From Chara braunii (lineage: Eukaryota; Streptophyta; Charophyceae; Charales; Characeae), in assembly GCA_003427395.1 (NCBI GenBank), contig BFEA01000357.1, positions 100,031 through 142,282 on the forward strand: 42,252 nucleotides of DNA, read 5' to 3'. Both the position numbers and the translations under genes were made by a program. Positions within the stretch are counted from its first letter, which is position 1. Each line of letters opens with the position of its first letter. Positions 9,659-20,125 of the stretch are shown in pieces. A model generated the notes under the pieces. It searched no databases. It saw nothing but the letters and a program-made list of their open reading frames with translations, and had not been told where the DNA came from.

Positions 9659-9754
9659 CTTGTGTTGGCGATGGTTTGCCTGAGCGATATCTTCAAGTAC
9701 TTCGGGTTGCCGCTGATGTCAACTGTTGCATTGTCAATTCGTAGGATGTAGTAG
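9659..9754 (-). repeat. Triplicated exon-like module, copy 2
   Basis: 96 nt between CTCCTACACAG and ACAAG followed by GTGAGTACC, the best donor of the three. The open frame contains YYILRIDNATVDISGNPKY, matching copy 1 at IL, NA and PKY. Splicing copy 2 directly to copy 1 with these borders gives a frame conflict and a stop, so they are not shown to work together. Confidence 0.4.
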
Positions 9755-9964
9755 CTGTGTAGGAGTAGGCTGGGCGCTGAGCGTCAAGTAGGAAAGTGAA
9801 GTGACTGGACTCTTGTGTAGGTGAAGGAGAGTATGCTCTCCTCAACATTGGTTCTCAGTACTACGAATCTCCATTAGTACAATGCTGCCCTCTGAACACA
9901 AGGTGACTACCTGACTTTCGATGTGATAGTGTAATCTGGAAATGTCATCTCGCCGTTTTATTGC

Positions 9965-10034
9965 ATTATTATTATTATTATCATTATTATTATTGTTATT
10001 ATTATTATTATTACTATTATTATTATTATTATTA
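9965..10034. repeat. (ATT)n array
   Basis: ATT/TTA repeat of about 70 bases with a few single-base interruptions (ATC, GTT, ACT). Confidence 0.95.
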
Positions 10035-10108
10035 CATACACAGTTGATTGGGTGCATGTGGCCTATGTGAGTGGGGGATGGAGGTTATGAGCGAGGCGAG
10101 AGACATAC

Positions 10109-10205
10109 CCGGTGCTGGAGGCGTGCGGCATTGGTCGCTGTATGCTCGTACTTCCGGGGAGCTGTTGTCGCCAACTTCGGCATTGTAGTATAGGCTAGGT
10201 AGGAT
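10109..10205 (-). repeat. Triplicated exon-like module, copy 3
   Basis: 97 nt between CATATGGCAG and CACCGG followed by GTATGTCTC. Compared with copy 1 it has one extra G in the CCGGAAGTAC stretch, shifting the frame after the SP residues (ILPSLYYNAEVGDNSSP before the shift). This is the most decayed copy. GATGATGATG repeats flank copies 1 and 3 on their upstream side. Confidence 0.4.
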
Positions 10206-10428
10206 CTGCCATATGTAGTCTGGGCGTCGAGCGCCAGATAGGATATAAACTCTGGTTCTTCGTTGATGATGATGATACTATTCCAGCATTGTCATCTATG
10301 AGCTTTGTTGTGCTCTTATGAGGTGAAACTCGTGATGCGATTCTGCTGTTGGATTCGAGGTCACGACAATCCAGTCTAGTGTATATGATGCGGTTTGATT
10401 GTTGAAGCTCGCGATTGATCAACTTTCC

Positions 10429-10486
<58 letters not shown>

Positions 10487-10527
10487 TAGTATTATTATTA
10501 TTACTATTATTATTATTATTATTATTG
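10429..10527. repeat. (TTA)n array, longest of four
   Basis: About 99 bases of TTA with interruptions TTACTATTAGTA and ACT. The Leu-only and Asn-only open frames here are repeat artefacts. Confidence 0.95.
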
Positions 10528-10948
10528 TGCTACCAGACTCGCGCCTCATTCACACTCTTCATGCATGTAAATAGCAGCGCAGCAAACGGGCAACATGCGC
10601 CCACTCAAAACTCGGAGATATGGCACCTAGACACGAGTTCAGTTCCAATTGGATATGGCAACTCAGCGCCCAAAAACGCCTCTCCGTTTGTATACATCGG
10701 GTCACCCTGGATACCCCACGAGCACAACCTGTGACACGCACAAGGATTCACAATTGTCCAGATATTACGATACAATGGGGAACAGGCAGGGCCACAGTGA
10801 TACGGGGACACAGACAGAGTTACAAACTGGGACACAGGCAAAAACACAGGCAGGCAAACAGAAAGAGGCAAAGTACGATCAGACGGGCGGACGATCGTGA
10901 CCCGAACACGCAGATGCACAGACGCCTGCATGGTCGTGTGGCAACGCA

Positions 10949-11047
10949 CAGTCACACGCGACACGCAGTCACACAGTGACACAGTCACACGCGACACGCA
11001 GTCACACAGTGACACAGTCACACGCGACACGCATTCACACAGTGACA
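10949..11047. repeat. 33-bp minisatellite, three copies
   Basis: Three back-to-back 33-bp units starting at 10949, 10982 and 11015 (CAGTCACACG...GTGACA). Units 1 and 2 are identical as read; unit 3 has one A-to-... change giving CATTCACAC for CAGTCACAC. Because 33 is a multiple of three, the plus strand reads as DTQSHSDTVTR repeats, and other frames are also open. The surrounding 10.75-11.95 kb is generally rich in CACAGT and GACACA. Confidence 0.9.
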
Positions 11048-11117
11048 CACACTCATACACGCCTATTACTAACTACAGCGGCTATGGCTGCGCTACCTCT
11101 CTTTAGTCACTTTGACT

Positions 11118-11497
11118 TCAGGCTCCTCTGCAGACCACCTCGCACGGGTCATTGTGGCAGCGCTTCCGCAGGGCTTCAGTGGGAATGAACGAATGGCTGA
11201 GCGTTGCCTCTTGAATTGCACTTCTGAAACTCGTTGGGCTGCTTTTCATCGGCCCATGATACACACAGTCCCTCGTGGTACTTGATGGACTGGACTGGGA
11301 CTGTTTGAACCCCACCGCTGATTGCATGGGGATGCACTGCCGACTTACAGTTATCATACTATGAACGTACTGCAGTTGGTCCACCACTAGCCCACTTACC
11401 TTCGGTGAACTGTAGTAGCGACGACCTTGACCTTCCAGGACTATGGCAGCTACGACCTCTACTACAACCTTGATCCCTACATCTACACAGACCTACA
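11118..11497 (-). CDS. Unrecognised open frame, possible exon(s)
   Basis: The minus-strand frame is open for about 126 codons up to the TGA just inside 11118; the first GTG is at 11387 and no ATG starts the upper part. It contains two donor-like sites in frame, CCGAAG followed by GTAAGTGGG (11396 region) and ATAACT followed by GTAAGTCGG (11350 region). Upper part is Val-rich (IKVVVEVVAAIVLEGQG), partly from a TAG/TAC-rich low-complexity stretch. Possibly exon material of the same relic gene as the modules at 9.5-10.2 kb; unproven. Confidence 0.25.
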
Positions 11498-12340
11498 ACC
11501 AACAGATAGCACAGACGGACAGCACAGACAGATAGACAGCACAGATAGACAGACAGATGAACAGACAAATAGGATGACGGACAGGCGGGCATACAAAGAC
11601 ACTATGAGCCACACGCACACATATGCAATCATGTGACACACACATGGATACCACGGAGTACACAAACACTGCAAAATACGCGCGGACACAACAAAATACA
11701 CAGATACAGCGGACTACTCACGTACACAGTCACGTGGCCTGCACTCGAATGCAGTGGAATACATACATACACAGACTTGGTGAAGCTGTGATCACACAAT
11801 GAAGCGGTGCACGGTCGCCCGCACAGTCACACATAGACTGTGATACACGACGACGCATATGCCAGTGACGCACGTAGTCACACAGTGACAGTGAGACAAT
11901 CACCCAAGCACAGTTGGCCCACAATGGACAGTCACCTACACAGTTAAGTACCTTGATATAAAGAGAGAGAGAGACAAACATACAGTATGGGGAACAAAGA
12001 GAGAGAAATAAGGGAGGATGACACCATGGTGTACACAAGAGGTCAGCGAAAGTATTGAACTCGTGGACACTAGAATCAAAGTGGATCTGTTGTGTGAACA
12101 CAACTGTAGGTAGGGTAGTAAAGTAAAGTAGGCTGGGGCTTTGGGCGCTAGACGGAGGAAGTGACCATGGATACTGAATTGACGTTGGCCTAAGGACATG
12201 AGCATCGGCTCATTGCTTCATTATACTGCTCTTTTGGCTGGACTCTCAGTACTATGGTGCAAGTTGATTGTAATATGACTACCCGGACGTCAGTGTGATC
12301 TCACAACTTGGGTTTGTATATCATTCACGCTCATATTCCT

Positions 12341-12351
12341 TATTGTTATTA

Positions 12352-12383
<32 letters not shown>
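12341..12383. repeat. (ATT)n array
   Basis: About 43 bases of ATT/TTA. Confidence 0.95.
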
Positions 12384-12384
<1 letters not shown>

Positions 12385-13011
12385 GACTACTGCTCCAGCC
12401 CACCTCGTGTCTGCTCTAAGTGAAGGCAGGCCTGAGTATCTGCTAAAAGCGTTTGCCCCAGCATTTCCCAATAAGGGTCTTGGGCAGTTGCTGCGCATAA
12501 GTTCGTCAAAGTGCGAACTGGTCCGCATCCTGGGTCCTTCTAGCAGAAACCACTGCACCAAGTTGATGAGACAAAAACGAGGATTGTTGTGCTCTGGGCA
12601 CGCGTAGCCCTGGGGCTGGCACATTACAAAATGACCACGAACCACTAGGAACACAACATTGGTCCCACATCTGTACGCAAGCACAAAGTGGCGTGAGCTG
12701 CAGACCGGGCAGCAGGGCACTGGCAGGCTATAGCTAAGGCATGCTAGGCAGCGAACATGAGTCCACACAGTCTCGCGAACAGGCGCCACGGCAGTTGCCG
12801 GTGGCTGTGATGAAGCACTCGGAACAACTGTCGTACGTGTGTATACGTGAGTATGTGGGACGTTCAAGGTCCTAGACTGGATGAGAGAGTATTGTGTGTG
12901 TATGCAAACAAGGTGGGATGTAGCGAATAGGAGAGATGCTCTGTGAGGGCAGTATACCGTAGCTATGATCAAAAGGAATTTGAATCTGATTATATTTTGG
13001 TCAAAGCTCAT
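12384..13011 (-). CDS. Longest open frame of the window, unrecognised
   Basis: A minus-strand frame of 220 codons starts with ATG at 13011-13009 and runs into the ATT array, where it becomes Ile repeats before stopping at 12349. The coding-like part has many cysteines in CPVC-like spacing (CCPVC, then C about 18 residues on, CQPQGYACPEH), suggestive of metal binding but not a family I recognise. A donor-like GAG followed by GTGGGC lies just before the array (near 12400). It may be an exon ending there, or a chance frame. Confidence 0.25.
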
Positions 13012-13089
13012 ACCTATGAAGTTTCATGGATACCTGGTGCCAGATCAAATTGTCGTTATTTCATCCTTTCCGGTAATCACTTAATTTTA

Positions 13090-13102
13090 CTATTATTATT
13101 AC

Positions 13103-13133
<31 letters not shown>

Positions 13134-13142
13134 GTTATTATT
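13090..13142. repeat. (TTA)n array
   Basis: About 53 bases of TTA/ATT. Confidence 0.95.
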
Positions 13143-13417
13143 TTGTGTCGCTACTCTGATTGTCACGATTAGGCATCGTACAGAGGCAGAGACAAATAGC
13201 AAAGCATGGGGCATTGAGAGAGGGGTGACGCTATCCTTTTGCGATAAGTACCCACCTCCTTCATCCTTCTCCGTACTTATCTTTGTTTGGTCCTCTCAGA
13301 TGCATGCCTCCTCCGTCGAATTGTTTAATGACATGATTCCCATTGATTTAATAATGGTCTCAGCTTAATCTAAGGGTCAGCAATCGATTGCTTCGATCAT
13401 ACATGATTAGTGACAGG

Positions 13418-13480
13418 GCGATTGCAGGAGCTCTGTCGGAGTTCAGGCGGAACTCTGGAGGCAGAGAACAATCAGGTACG
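13418..13480. repeat. Dispersed repeat, copy at 13.4 kb
   Basis: GCGATTGCAGGAGCTCTG and the following CGGAACTC(T/A)GGAGG segment recur at 19750-19808 with modest divergence. The two are not otherwise in the same context, so this is a dispersed family, probably retroelement-derived. Confidence 0.5.
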
Positions 13481-13490
13481 CACACTCCAA

Positions 13491-13522
13491 CCTAAAACCC
13501 TAAACCCTAAACCCTAAAACCT
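13491..13522. repeat. Interstitial plant-type telomere repeat
   Basis: CCTAAAA, CCCTAAA, CCCTAAA, CCCTAAAA, CC. The CCCTAAA (TTTAGGG) unit is the telomere repeat of most plants and many green algae. The short length and the ordinary flanks make an internal relic more likely than a chromosome end. Confidence 0.8.
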
Positions 13523-14040
13523 ATAACATCAATAATATTAATAAATAAGACCACTTTGAGTCAGGGGTCCTTCAGGGCTGAGTCCGACGACCGAAGGGCA
13601 AACAACAACGCTTGAGTAAGAGGAAGAAAGCATGATCTGACCGGGTGTGTCTAATTAGTGATGATATCCATGGCGAAAACGAGAAGTGTCATGTCACTGT
13701 CTCGCAACGTGTTTGTTTCTTGAGATATGAAAGGCGAAAGAAAAGAGGGGATGGACTTCTGACAATTTTCCCTCGCTTATACGCCACTTCACCATAAGAT
13801 AAACAGGTGGGGATCATGAGTGTACTCTTGAGTTTGTGAGTGACATGATCAGATTTTGAGATGATGAATTGCCGCTACCAACCTTTATCCTATGACTAAC
13901 GTATACCTACGTACTCCTAAAAGTCCAGACTAACTCAGCCAAGGATCAGGCGAATGAATTTTAGACATGAGGTGCAAGTCCCGTGTGACCGACCTACATG
14001 GTCCTAAAGGCTTCCAGATGGTCCAGGGCTAGGACTGGGC
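13523..14040. other. No gene; dispersed repeat sequence
   Basis: Nothing protein-like on either strand. The GGTCCTT...GGCTGAGTCC stretch at about 13565-13590 has a diverged relative at about 23320-23350, again pointing to dispersed repeats. Confidence 0.4.
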
Positions 14041-14063
14041 ATCAAAAATACTATTATATAGTA

Positions 14064-14744
14064 GGCGATAAGAGAAGCGAGGTTCTAAGAGGCGTGCCTT
14101 ATCACCATATTAACATATATAGTAGGTGGTAAGAGAAGCGAGGCTCCGGGAAACTTGGCTTACCACCATACTATTATATACTAGGCAGTGAGAGCAGCAA
14201 GGTTGTAAGAAGCCTGCCTTATCGCCATATTAATATATATACTAGGTGGTAAGAGAAGCGAGGCTCCGGGAAGTCTGCCTTACCACCATACTATTATATA
14301 CTAAGCAATGAGAGAAGCGAGGCTCTAAGAAGCCTACCTTATCGTCATATTGACATGTGTACTAGATGGTAAGAGGAGTGAGGCTCCGGGAAGCCTGCCT
14401 TACCACCGTAACACTATATATATTAGGCGATAAGAGAAGCGAGGCTCTAAGAAGCATGCCTTATCGCCATATTGNNNNNNNNNNNNNNNNNNNNNNNNNN
14501 NNNNNNNNNNNNNNNNNNNNNNNNNNNNNNNNNNNNNNNNNNNNNNNNNNNNNNNNNNNNNNNNNNNNNNNNNNNNNNNNNNNNNNNNNNNNNNGCGAGG
14601 CTCTAAGAAGCATGCCTTATCGCCATATTGACGTATATACTAGGTGGTAAGAGGAGCGAGGCTCCGGGAAGCCTGCCTTACCACCGTAATACTATATACT
14701 AGGTGATAAGAAAAGCAAGGCTCTAAGAGGCCTGCCTTATCGCC
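14064..14744. repeat. Two-type hairpin satellite array
   Basis: Alternating monomers A and B, each a 43-nt hairpin, spaced by 16-18 nt of AT-rich sequence; an A+B pair is 120-122 nt. A hairpins: 14064-14106, 14184-14226, 14304-14346, 14426-14468, 14702-14744, plus a partial one ending at 14624. B hairpins: 14125-14167, 14245-14287, 14365-14407, 14643-14685. Outer 9-bp stem: A is GGCGATAAG/CTTATCGCC, B is GGTGGTAAG/CTTACCACC. The two positions that differ change on both arms, so pairing is kept. An inner stem AGGCT/AGCCT with a 6-nt loop (CTAAGA in A, CCGGGA in B) is intact in several copies. A 120-N gap interrupts the array. No open frame of interest; an X-containing frame across the gap is meaningless. 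Confidence 0.9.
14475..14594. other. Assembly gap (120 N) inside the array
   Basis: Exactly 120 N. The 36 bases before the gap (14439-14474) are identical to the 36 bases after it (14595-14630). Confidence 1.
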
Positions 14745-15713
14745 ATTTACTCTCAAAGCCTGATACTAACAAAAGTTTGAGTGTATCCTAATCAATCTAT
14801 CACCGGATATCTGCATTCATATAATCGATTCAGTCCATTTCTAACTCGCTGATTCCGGTAAGGAAGGATAAGTGCGATCTTAACCCAGAGACACTTATCA
14901 CCCTTTGAAATTCTGATTTGATCTTTATCATGAGATTCCTCTCTGAATTGAATGAATGGTATTATTTGTGATTACTAGAGGCATGTGGCTTGTAATCGAC
15001 CTATTAAAAAGGAACTTAGTAGATCCGTTGAGACGAACACGCTGGGAATGAAATCGGTTCGTTGCCTAGACCAACCGGGTAGTGGACTAGCAGTTAGATC
15101 AGGGTAGAAGTTAAGCGGTAGGTCGACCGTAAGCACCGAACTCTAGTCACAAGTCAAAATGGGATCTTCTAGATCCCAACATCCGAGAGAAGATGTTAAG
15201 ATTCTTTCGGACTGTGCTGTGTCCACAGGTTAGACACTCTTGGAGACGATTACGGAAGAGAACCGTAAGGAACTGCAATTCTATTATCATTGGATAACTG
15301 GTCGGTAAAATTCTGACTCAACTCTTATATGGCTTGATACCCACACCTAAGACAAGACCTAGGAAGGAAACGGATAGATCTTCCCCCTGTATCTATGCCT
15401 AAATTGACCAAATCACACTCGAAGGTCTTAGAAAATGTGAAGGGGCTAGGTAAAAAGAGTCAGGATTAGGAAGGAATGTTGTTTTCAAGGTTTTGAGGCG
15501 TGAGGGACTCGCTATGAATGGGTTAAAGGTTGAAGTTTGTAGCGCATTCTGTGTCTGCATTTGTATGCGTGTATGTGATTTCTTGCATTTGCACAGGTGT
15601 TGGGCATTGAACTGTCTTCTGAATTTGGGATCGTCTGGGATATTCGGACAAGGGACACAACAATTGTGAAAGTGAGGTCTACCGCTCATTCAACTCCCCT
15701 GACTTACATACAT

Positions 15714-15717
<4 letters not shown>
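14745..15717. other. No gene recognised
   Basis: Both strands carry stops throughout; the minus frame at 15399-15689 (96 codons) matches nothing I know. No clear repeat structure was seen. Confidence 0.4.

Positions 15718-15779
<62 letters not shown>
15718..15779. repeat. (AT)n microsatellite
   Basis: About 60 bases of pure AT/TA; it can itself form a cruciform. Confidence 0.98.
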
Positions 15780-15783
<4 letters not shown>

Positions 15784-16029
15784 TCTGTGAATGAGATCGT
15801 AAGTTGATCGGAGCTTAGAAAGTCATTTGTCTAGGATTCTTTTGAGAATGAAAGATTGCAAAGGAGTTTGACTCTGACTTTTCACATAAGGTCAACAAAG
15901 GAGACAGAGAGTCATCGTCATAGTTAACTAAGCGTGGAAGGCTGTCCGGAAAAGTCGACCTGATTAGATAGTCGGTCCGGGGAAGTTACCACCTCGGGGC
16001 ACGAGATGCGGGTCAGTCTTAAGGCGTTC

Positions 16030-16320
16030 TACCGCGCGTATGCCTACGCTACGACGATCGAGAAAACGCCCTCGGCTGGCCTACCTCTGCGATTGCATAT
16101 AAAAGCCTTCGCACGTGGGTCAGTAACTCAGGGGGATACGCCCACCTAAGGGATGTCGACAGCTCCCGCAGGTGGAGGTATGTTGTACGTCGAGGGATCC
16201 CTAACCTGTCGTAGGGAGTCGCGAGAGGTATAGCACGCGCGCATGGTCGGAGTGGTGTTTTGTTAAAGTGACTAAAGAGACTCCTGCGTGACACGACCGT
16301 GAGGTCCGACACAAAATTCA
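16030..16320. repeat. Dispersed copy of the 324-bp repeat
   Basis: Shares with the tandem copies at 21.5-22.05 kb, in the same order: CTACG(A/C)... GAGAAA(A)CGCC(C)TC, GATTGCATA, GGGGATACGCCC, (C)AGGTGGAGGTA, TGTCGTAGGG, CGCGAGAGGTAT and CTCCTGCGTGAC. Similar orientation. Part of a moderately repeated family; the open frame 16049-16321 on the minus strand is a by-product. Confidence 0.7.
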
Positions 16321-16608
16321 CTTTGCGTCTGGGTGTGGGACCGCTGCGCGCGACACCGGTGTGGCTATCCCCCTTGGTTTTGCCGATGGCGGCGCCCGAA
16401 CTGTATTAGCGGTTCCCTTTCCTCGTTCATCGAATTCTTACGATTTAGAATTTCTAAATACTTTATGATTTTTGTATTATTATTATTTTGCCCCGACTGA
16501 GGCGCAATGCTGGATTGGGACGTCGTCTTGACTGTCAAGGGCCTTCAGCATGCGCATCTTTTTCGTCGACCAATGAGTTCCTTGCGTATTCATGATGTTG
16601 GTGAAGGT

Positions 16609-16642
16609 CCTCGGTCCCACCGTCTTAAGACGGGGACCGAGG
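16609..16642. repeat. 34-nt palindrome
   Basis: CCTCGGTCCC, an AC bulge, the perfect palindrome CGTCTTAAGACG, then GGGACCGAGG. Ten plus six paired bases with a single 2-nt bulge. Confidence 0.85.
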
Positions 16643-19600
16643 AATTCAACGTGCATGCGAGTTGATAGGTGATTTAGCCCATGAGGTGGGCGAAGCTAAA
16701 AAGTGTTGGGGACTTTCTGCGAGTGCATCGTCCACCAACCACGCTCTGTCATAAAAGTGTGAATGTGAGTATGCCCGCGGGGACCGGCAAGGTGGTGGAC
16801 TCTGTCATAGCATGAGGAGGCACAGGTGGGAGGCTGTCACCGTTTTGCTGAACGGTAGGGCTGACCCAACAGTTGTTTTCATGTAACCCCTCCCTACATC
16901 GTACTTCAAAGTTCTCGGTTGAATGTTTGCCGATACCTCGGCTAGGCTCATGCCTTAGATCTGCAACAGGCCGTGTCCCTTACCCCGTGATTGGCCATCT
17001 GCGTGTGAATTGCTCGTTGGGGGTCCAAAAAGGGTTGGAGCGGACCAGAGGAAGGTTCTGACGGGGGTTGCGACTGTGTTAGAGTATGAGCCGCTAGTTA
17101 GAACTCCATGTAGGGGCAGAATGATTGGTTGAACCGTGAAGTAGTTGACCCCTTCGAAGCTTCTCTCGGGGCAGAAAGGGGTTGAGGCAGGGCACTGTCG
17201 GGGACTCTGCGAGCACACCGCCCGCTAGGAAAAACCGAAAGGGAGTCCACTTGAGTAGAGCGGGTCGGAGGAGATCTTAGTGTTGGGGCAGTAACTGCCA
17301 GACAAAGCAATCGTCGGACTAGAGCCACAGGAGCAAAAAGGAGAATATCGAGTCGTTGGGCAGCCGGTTCCTTCCAGAGTCTCACTCGAAGTAGCTGGAA
17401 CTGTCGAGCGGAATATCGATCGCGCTGCGGGTCTGCTACCATCGGGAGTTGCAGTAGGCCGAAGAGAGAAAGGGCCGAGCCTCGATGATGAGCTGCACCG
17501 GGTACATGCGGAGGAAGGAGAGGCACTGCGACCGAGGGAGATTGCTATGGCGAAGCAGGGAATGCAGTTTCCACCCGATCCCTGATGAAATCGGGCAAAG
17601 CGAAGGTCGAGATAGGGGTTTTAAAGGATGGCGAACGCGATTCTAGGATTAGTTTTGGCCATAGGTTAATAGGATAGATGGTAGGCAGAAAAAGACCTGC
17701 GCGGAGGAAGTATGAAAATGGTCATGGCGAAGGTCGGAGATGTGTACCCCGTTCGTTTTTCAGCAGAACGAACGAGGGAAGATGGTAGGTAGGCAGGCAT
17801 TCTGAACCCCAGGCGACTATCAATCTGTGTTCAGACTAGATAATAAGTCAGTAGAGTCGGAGGTTAGTAACGAGAAGTTGCGCGGAATTGTCAAGTAGGA
17901 AAGGATATGGAGGATGGAAGGAACAAAGTTTTCACTCGATTCTTTGTGGAATCCGGGTGAAGTAGAGTGATAAACAAGGTTTTCGGGTATTGCGAGAGGG
18001 ACAACCTTAGCTTCAGCAAAAGAACGTTAGTCTTAGTAGCATGAGGGTGTTGGGACTGCGTGGCATCTGTAAAGAAAACAGTTGTAATACGGGGATGCGC
18101 CTTGCTGCATTTTTGTGGAAGATTCATTCTCGTTTCATAAAGTATAGTTAGTTCGGTCGCGGGTCTCTTTCTTCCTCCCGTCACTGTTTATCGGGAATGT
18201 GATCCCCAACTCGACAATTCATTGGTCTTCTCGATTGGAGTCTCCGTTCTTCATGTGATCTTCTTTCATCGGACCTTGAGTGAATCTGGCCGGGTTGATG
18301 GCCAAGTGCGCCCATATATGGAGGGGATGAATGAACTACAAAACGGAAAGGTAAGGAAGGAATGCACGATATTTATATATATATGTGTATATATATATAT
18401 AGAGAGAGAGAGAGCAGGTTGGACGGAGCCAATCGAGCGGGAGTAGATCGCTAGCATCCGGTAGAGAGGGCAGATTGTACATAGCCAATCGAGTGAACGG
18501 ATATAATAGGTTGCGTGGTGCATTATGTCTCGCCGATGGAACTGGCCTGCAGAGGCAGAACTGACATTGCGGGATGAACCGAAAGTTGGGGTACTGTGCC
18601 AAACTGTGCGCTGACCCAATACGGGTTGGCAAGGTACGGGGCTGGATCCTAGGGAGAGGTTCGACCTTGTTTTTGCACAGTTTATGAAGATGAAGGGCTA
18701 GGAGAACAAGAAGCACGTACCTGACTAAATCGCAGGGCCATTACTGATGAGCGCGCCACATTCTTGTTGCGTGTTGTTGCCCGACGTAGGGGTAGAATGA
18801 CATTGTAATCGTGATCGGAGCATAGGATGCCGCCGGAGAGGAGAGTTGAGTTTAAGTCGTGGTGGTTAAGCATGTTGTTTAGGATGACTATTGTTGTTGT
18901 CGCTGGTGATTGTGGCCGTTATTGAAGGAGGACTGCTAAGCTTAGTCTGGTGGGACTAGAAGAGATCGTAGCTGAAGGTGTCAGCAGGATGCGTTGCCAA
19001 CAATGAGCTGCGAGTAGTTGCAAAAAGGGTGGTTTTAAGTGCCAAGTGCCAATTTGAAGGAAGGGTCTTGGGCCTGTTCTGTTGCTATTGGCAGACCGAG
19101 CTGTTACAACATATACTGTGCTTCGCTGTGTATGAACAGTGCATTTGCTGTGCACTTCGCTGAGTTGTGGAGCGCGCTGTAGGGCCTTGTGGACTGTGTA
19201 CAACTTTATGCTGCACATGCAGGGTTGTTGTAAAGAGCTAGGATCTTACTACGTTTGCACTTAGGATTGCTGCGAAGCCGGCATTTCGGTGCGAGTGCTA
19301 TACATGTTGCGCTCACTCTGTAGTACCAGAGATTGAACAAAGCATAAGGTAAGAGATGTGCTCTATTTAAAAGCGGTCGCTCTAGGTTGTGTTGTGAGCC
19401 TGTGAGGTCTTAGCCATGCGTGGGGAATTGTGACTTGAGGAAGTGATTTGGTCGGCGAGTGAGGTCGTTGCTGCGAGTGGGAGCGTCGTCAGAAAGTCAA
19501 CAGTTGAAGATTGACTTCAGTTTGACCAAGTTGCTGCTGCATTTCCGTCATCATTGTGGGGCCCTCAGGCGTATCGAAATTTCAAGGCCCTCTCTTAGGA

Positions 19601-19749
19601 GTTGAGTTTGTCCCCCTCCTATATCTCGAGTGTCTGAAACCCCTCAGTCTGCCCTTCTCACTCTAAGTCTAATCTTGTTTTGAGAGGAATGCGGCAGGCG
19701 GGATTGCAACCCGTAGGACCGCAGCAAGGCTCTGTGGGGAGTCAACCCA
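16643..19749. other. Relic repeats, no supported gene
   Basis: Contains a 30-nt theme repeated at about 16704 and 17190 (GGGGACTTTCTGCGAGTGCA and GGGGACTCTGCGAGCACACC), and an (AT)n(GA)n microsatellite at about 18379-18415. Frames such as 17098-17526 (142 codons, minus) and 18336-18716 (minus) match no family known to me. Confidence 0.4.
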
Positions 19750-19808
19750 CCGATTGCGGGAGCTCTGGCGGAACTCAGGAGGAGTTATAGAGCCAGGGAA
19801 CTGAGAGG
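19750..19808. repeat. Dispersed repeat, copy at 19.75 kb
   Basis: CCGATTGCGGGAGCTCTGGC and following bases match 13418-13480. Confidence 0.5.
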
Positions 19809-20055
19809 TAACCATTGCTTTCCTTTTATAAACCTTGTTATAACCTGTATTCGTTCTCCTTGCTATGTTTGACTGAGTATATTGTGTGCACCACTACTTT
19901 GACTTTTAGTTTGACTTTGAAGACATGATTCAGACTTAACTAAAGGAATGCATGCACAATGCAGAGAGTTAGATAAAATTTGAGTTTTCATAGTTAGGGA
20001 ACATTTCAGTTTTATATTTAAGCTAATATAAATTATGAAAAGACACTTTTTTTAC

Positions 20056-20125
20056 GGGAAGCGCTGCCGAAATTTTCCTAGTTTAAAGCAGATAGGTTAT
20101 ATTTGACAGGTGGCGATTCTGGCGA
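20056..20125. repeat. LTR-end-like motif cluster
   Basis: GGGAAGCGCTGCCGAAATTT is followed by CTAGTTTAAAGC. Variants occur at 22887-22922 (GGGGAAGTGTCGCCGGAATT, then CTAGATTAAAGG) and at 23003-23030 (GTGGAAGTGCTGCCCAATTT). About 20 bases on, ACAGGTGGCGATTCTGGCGA (20105-20124) resembles the sequence found at LTR/primer-binding junctions of some plant Gypsy elements (remembered, unverified); a weaker match, GGTGACAATTCTGGCTG, is at 25594-25610. Confidence 0.3.

Noticed and set aside
10399-10734. 111-codon Leu-rich frame and similar Ile, Asn, Arg-Glu and His-Thr frames at other microsatellites
   Set aside because: Produced by TTA, GA, CA and GT repeats; no sequence outside the repeat supports them.
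14366-14650. Open frame across the N gap
   Set aside because: Contains about 40 unknown residues; repeated peptide comes from the satellite.
14064-14744. CRISPR array reading of the hairpin repeats
   Set aside because: The whole monomer, including the 16-18-nt separators, is repeated; there are no unique spacers, and the genome is eukaryotic.
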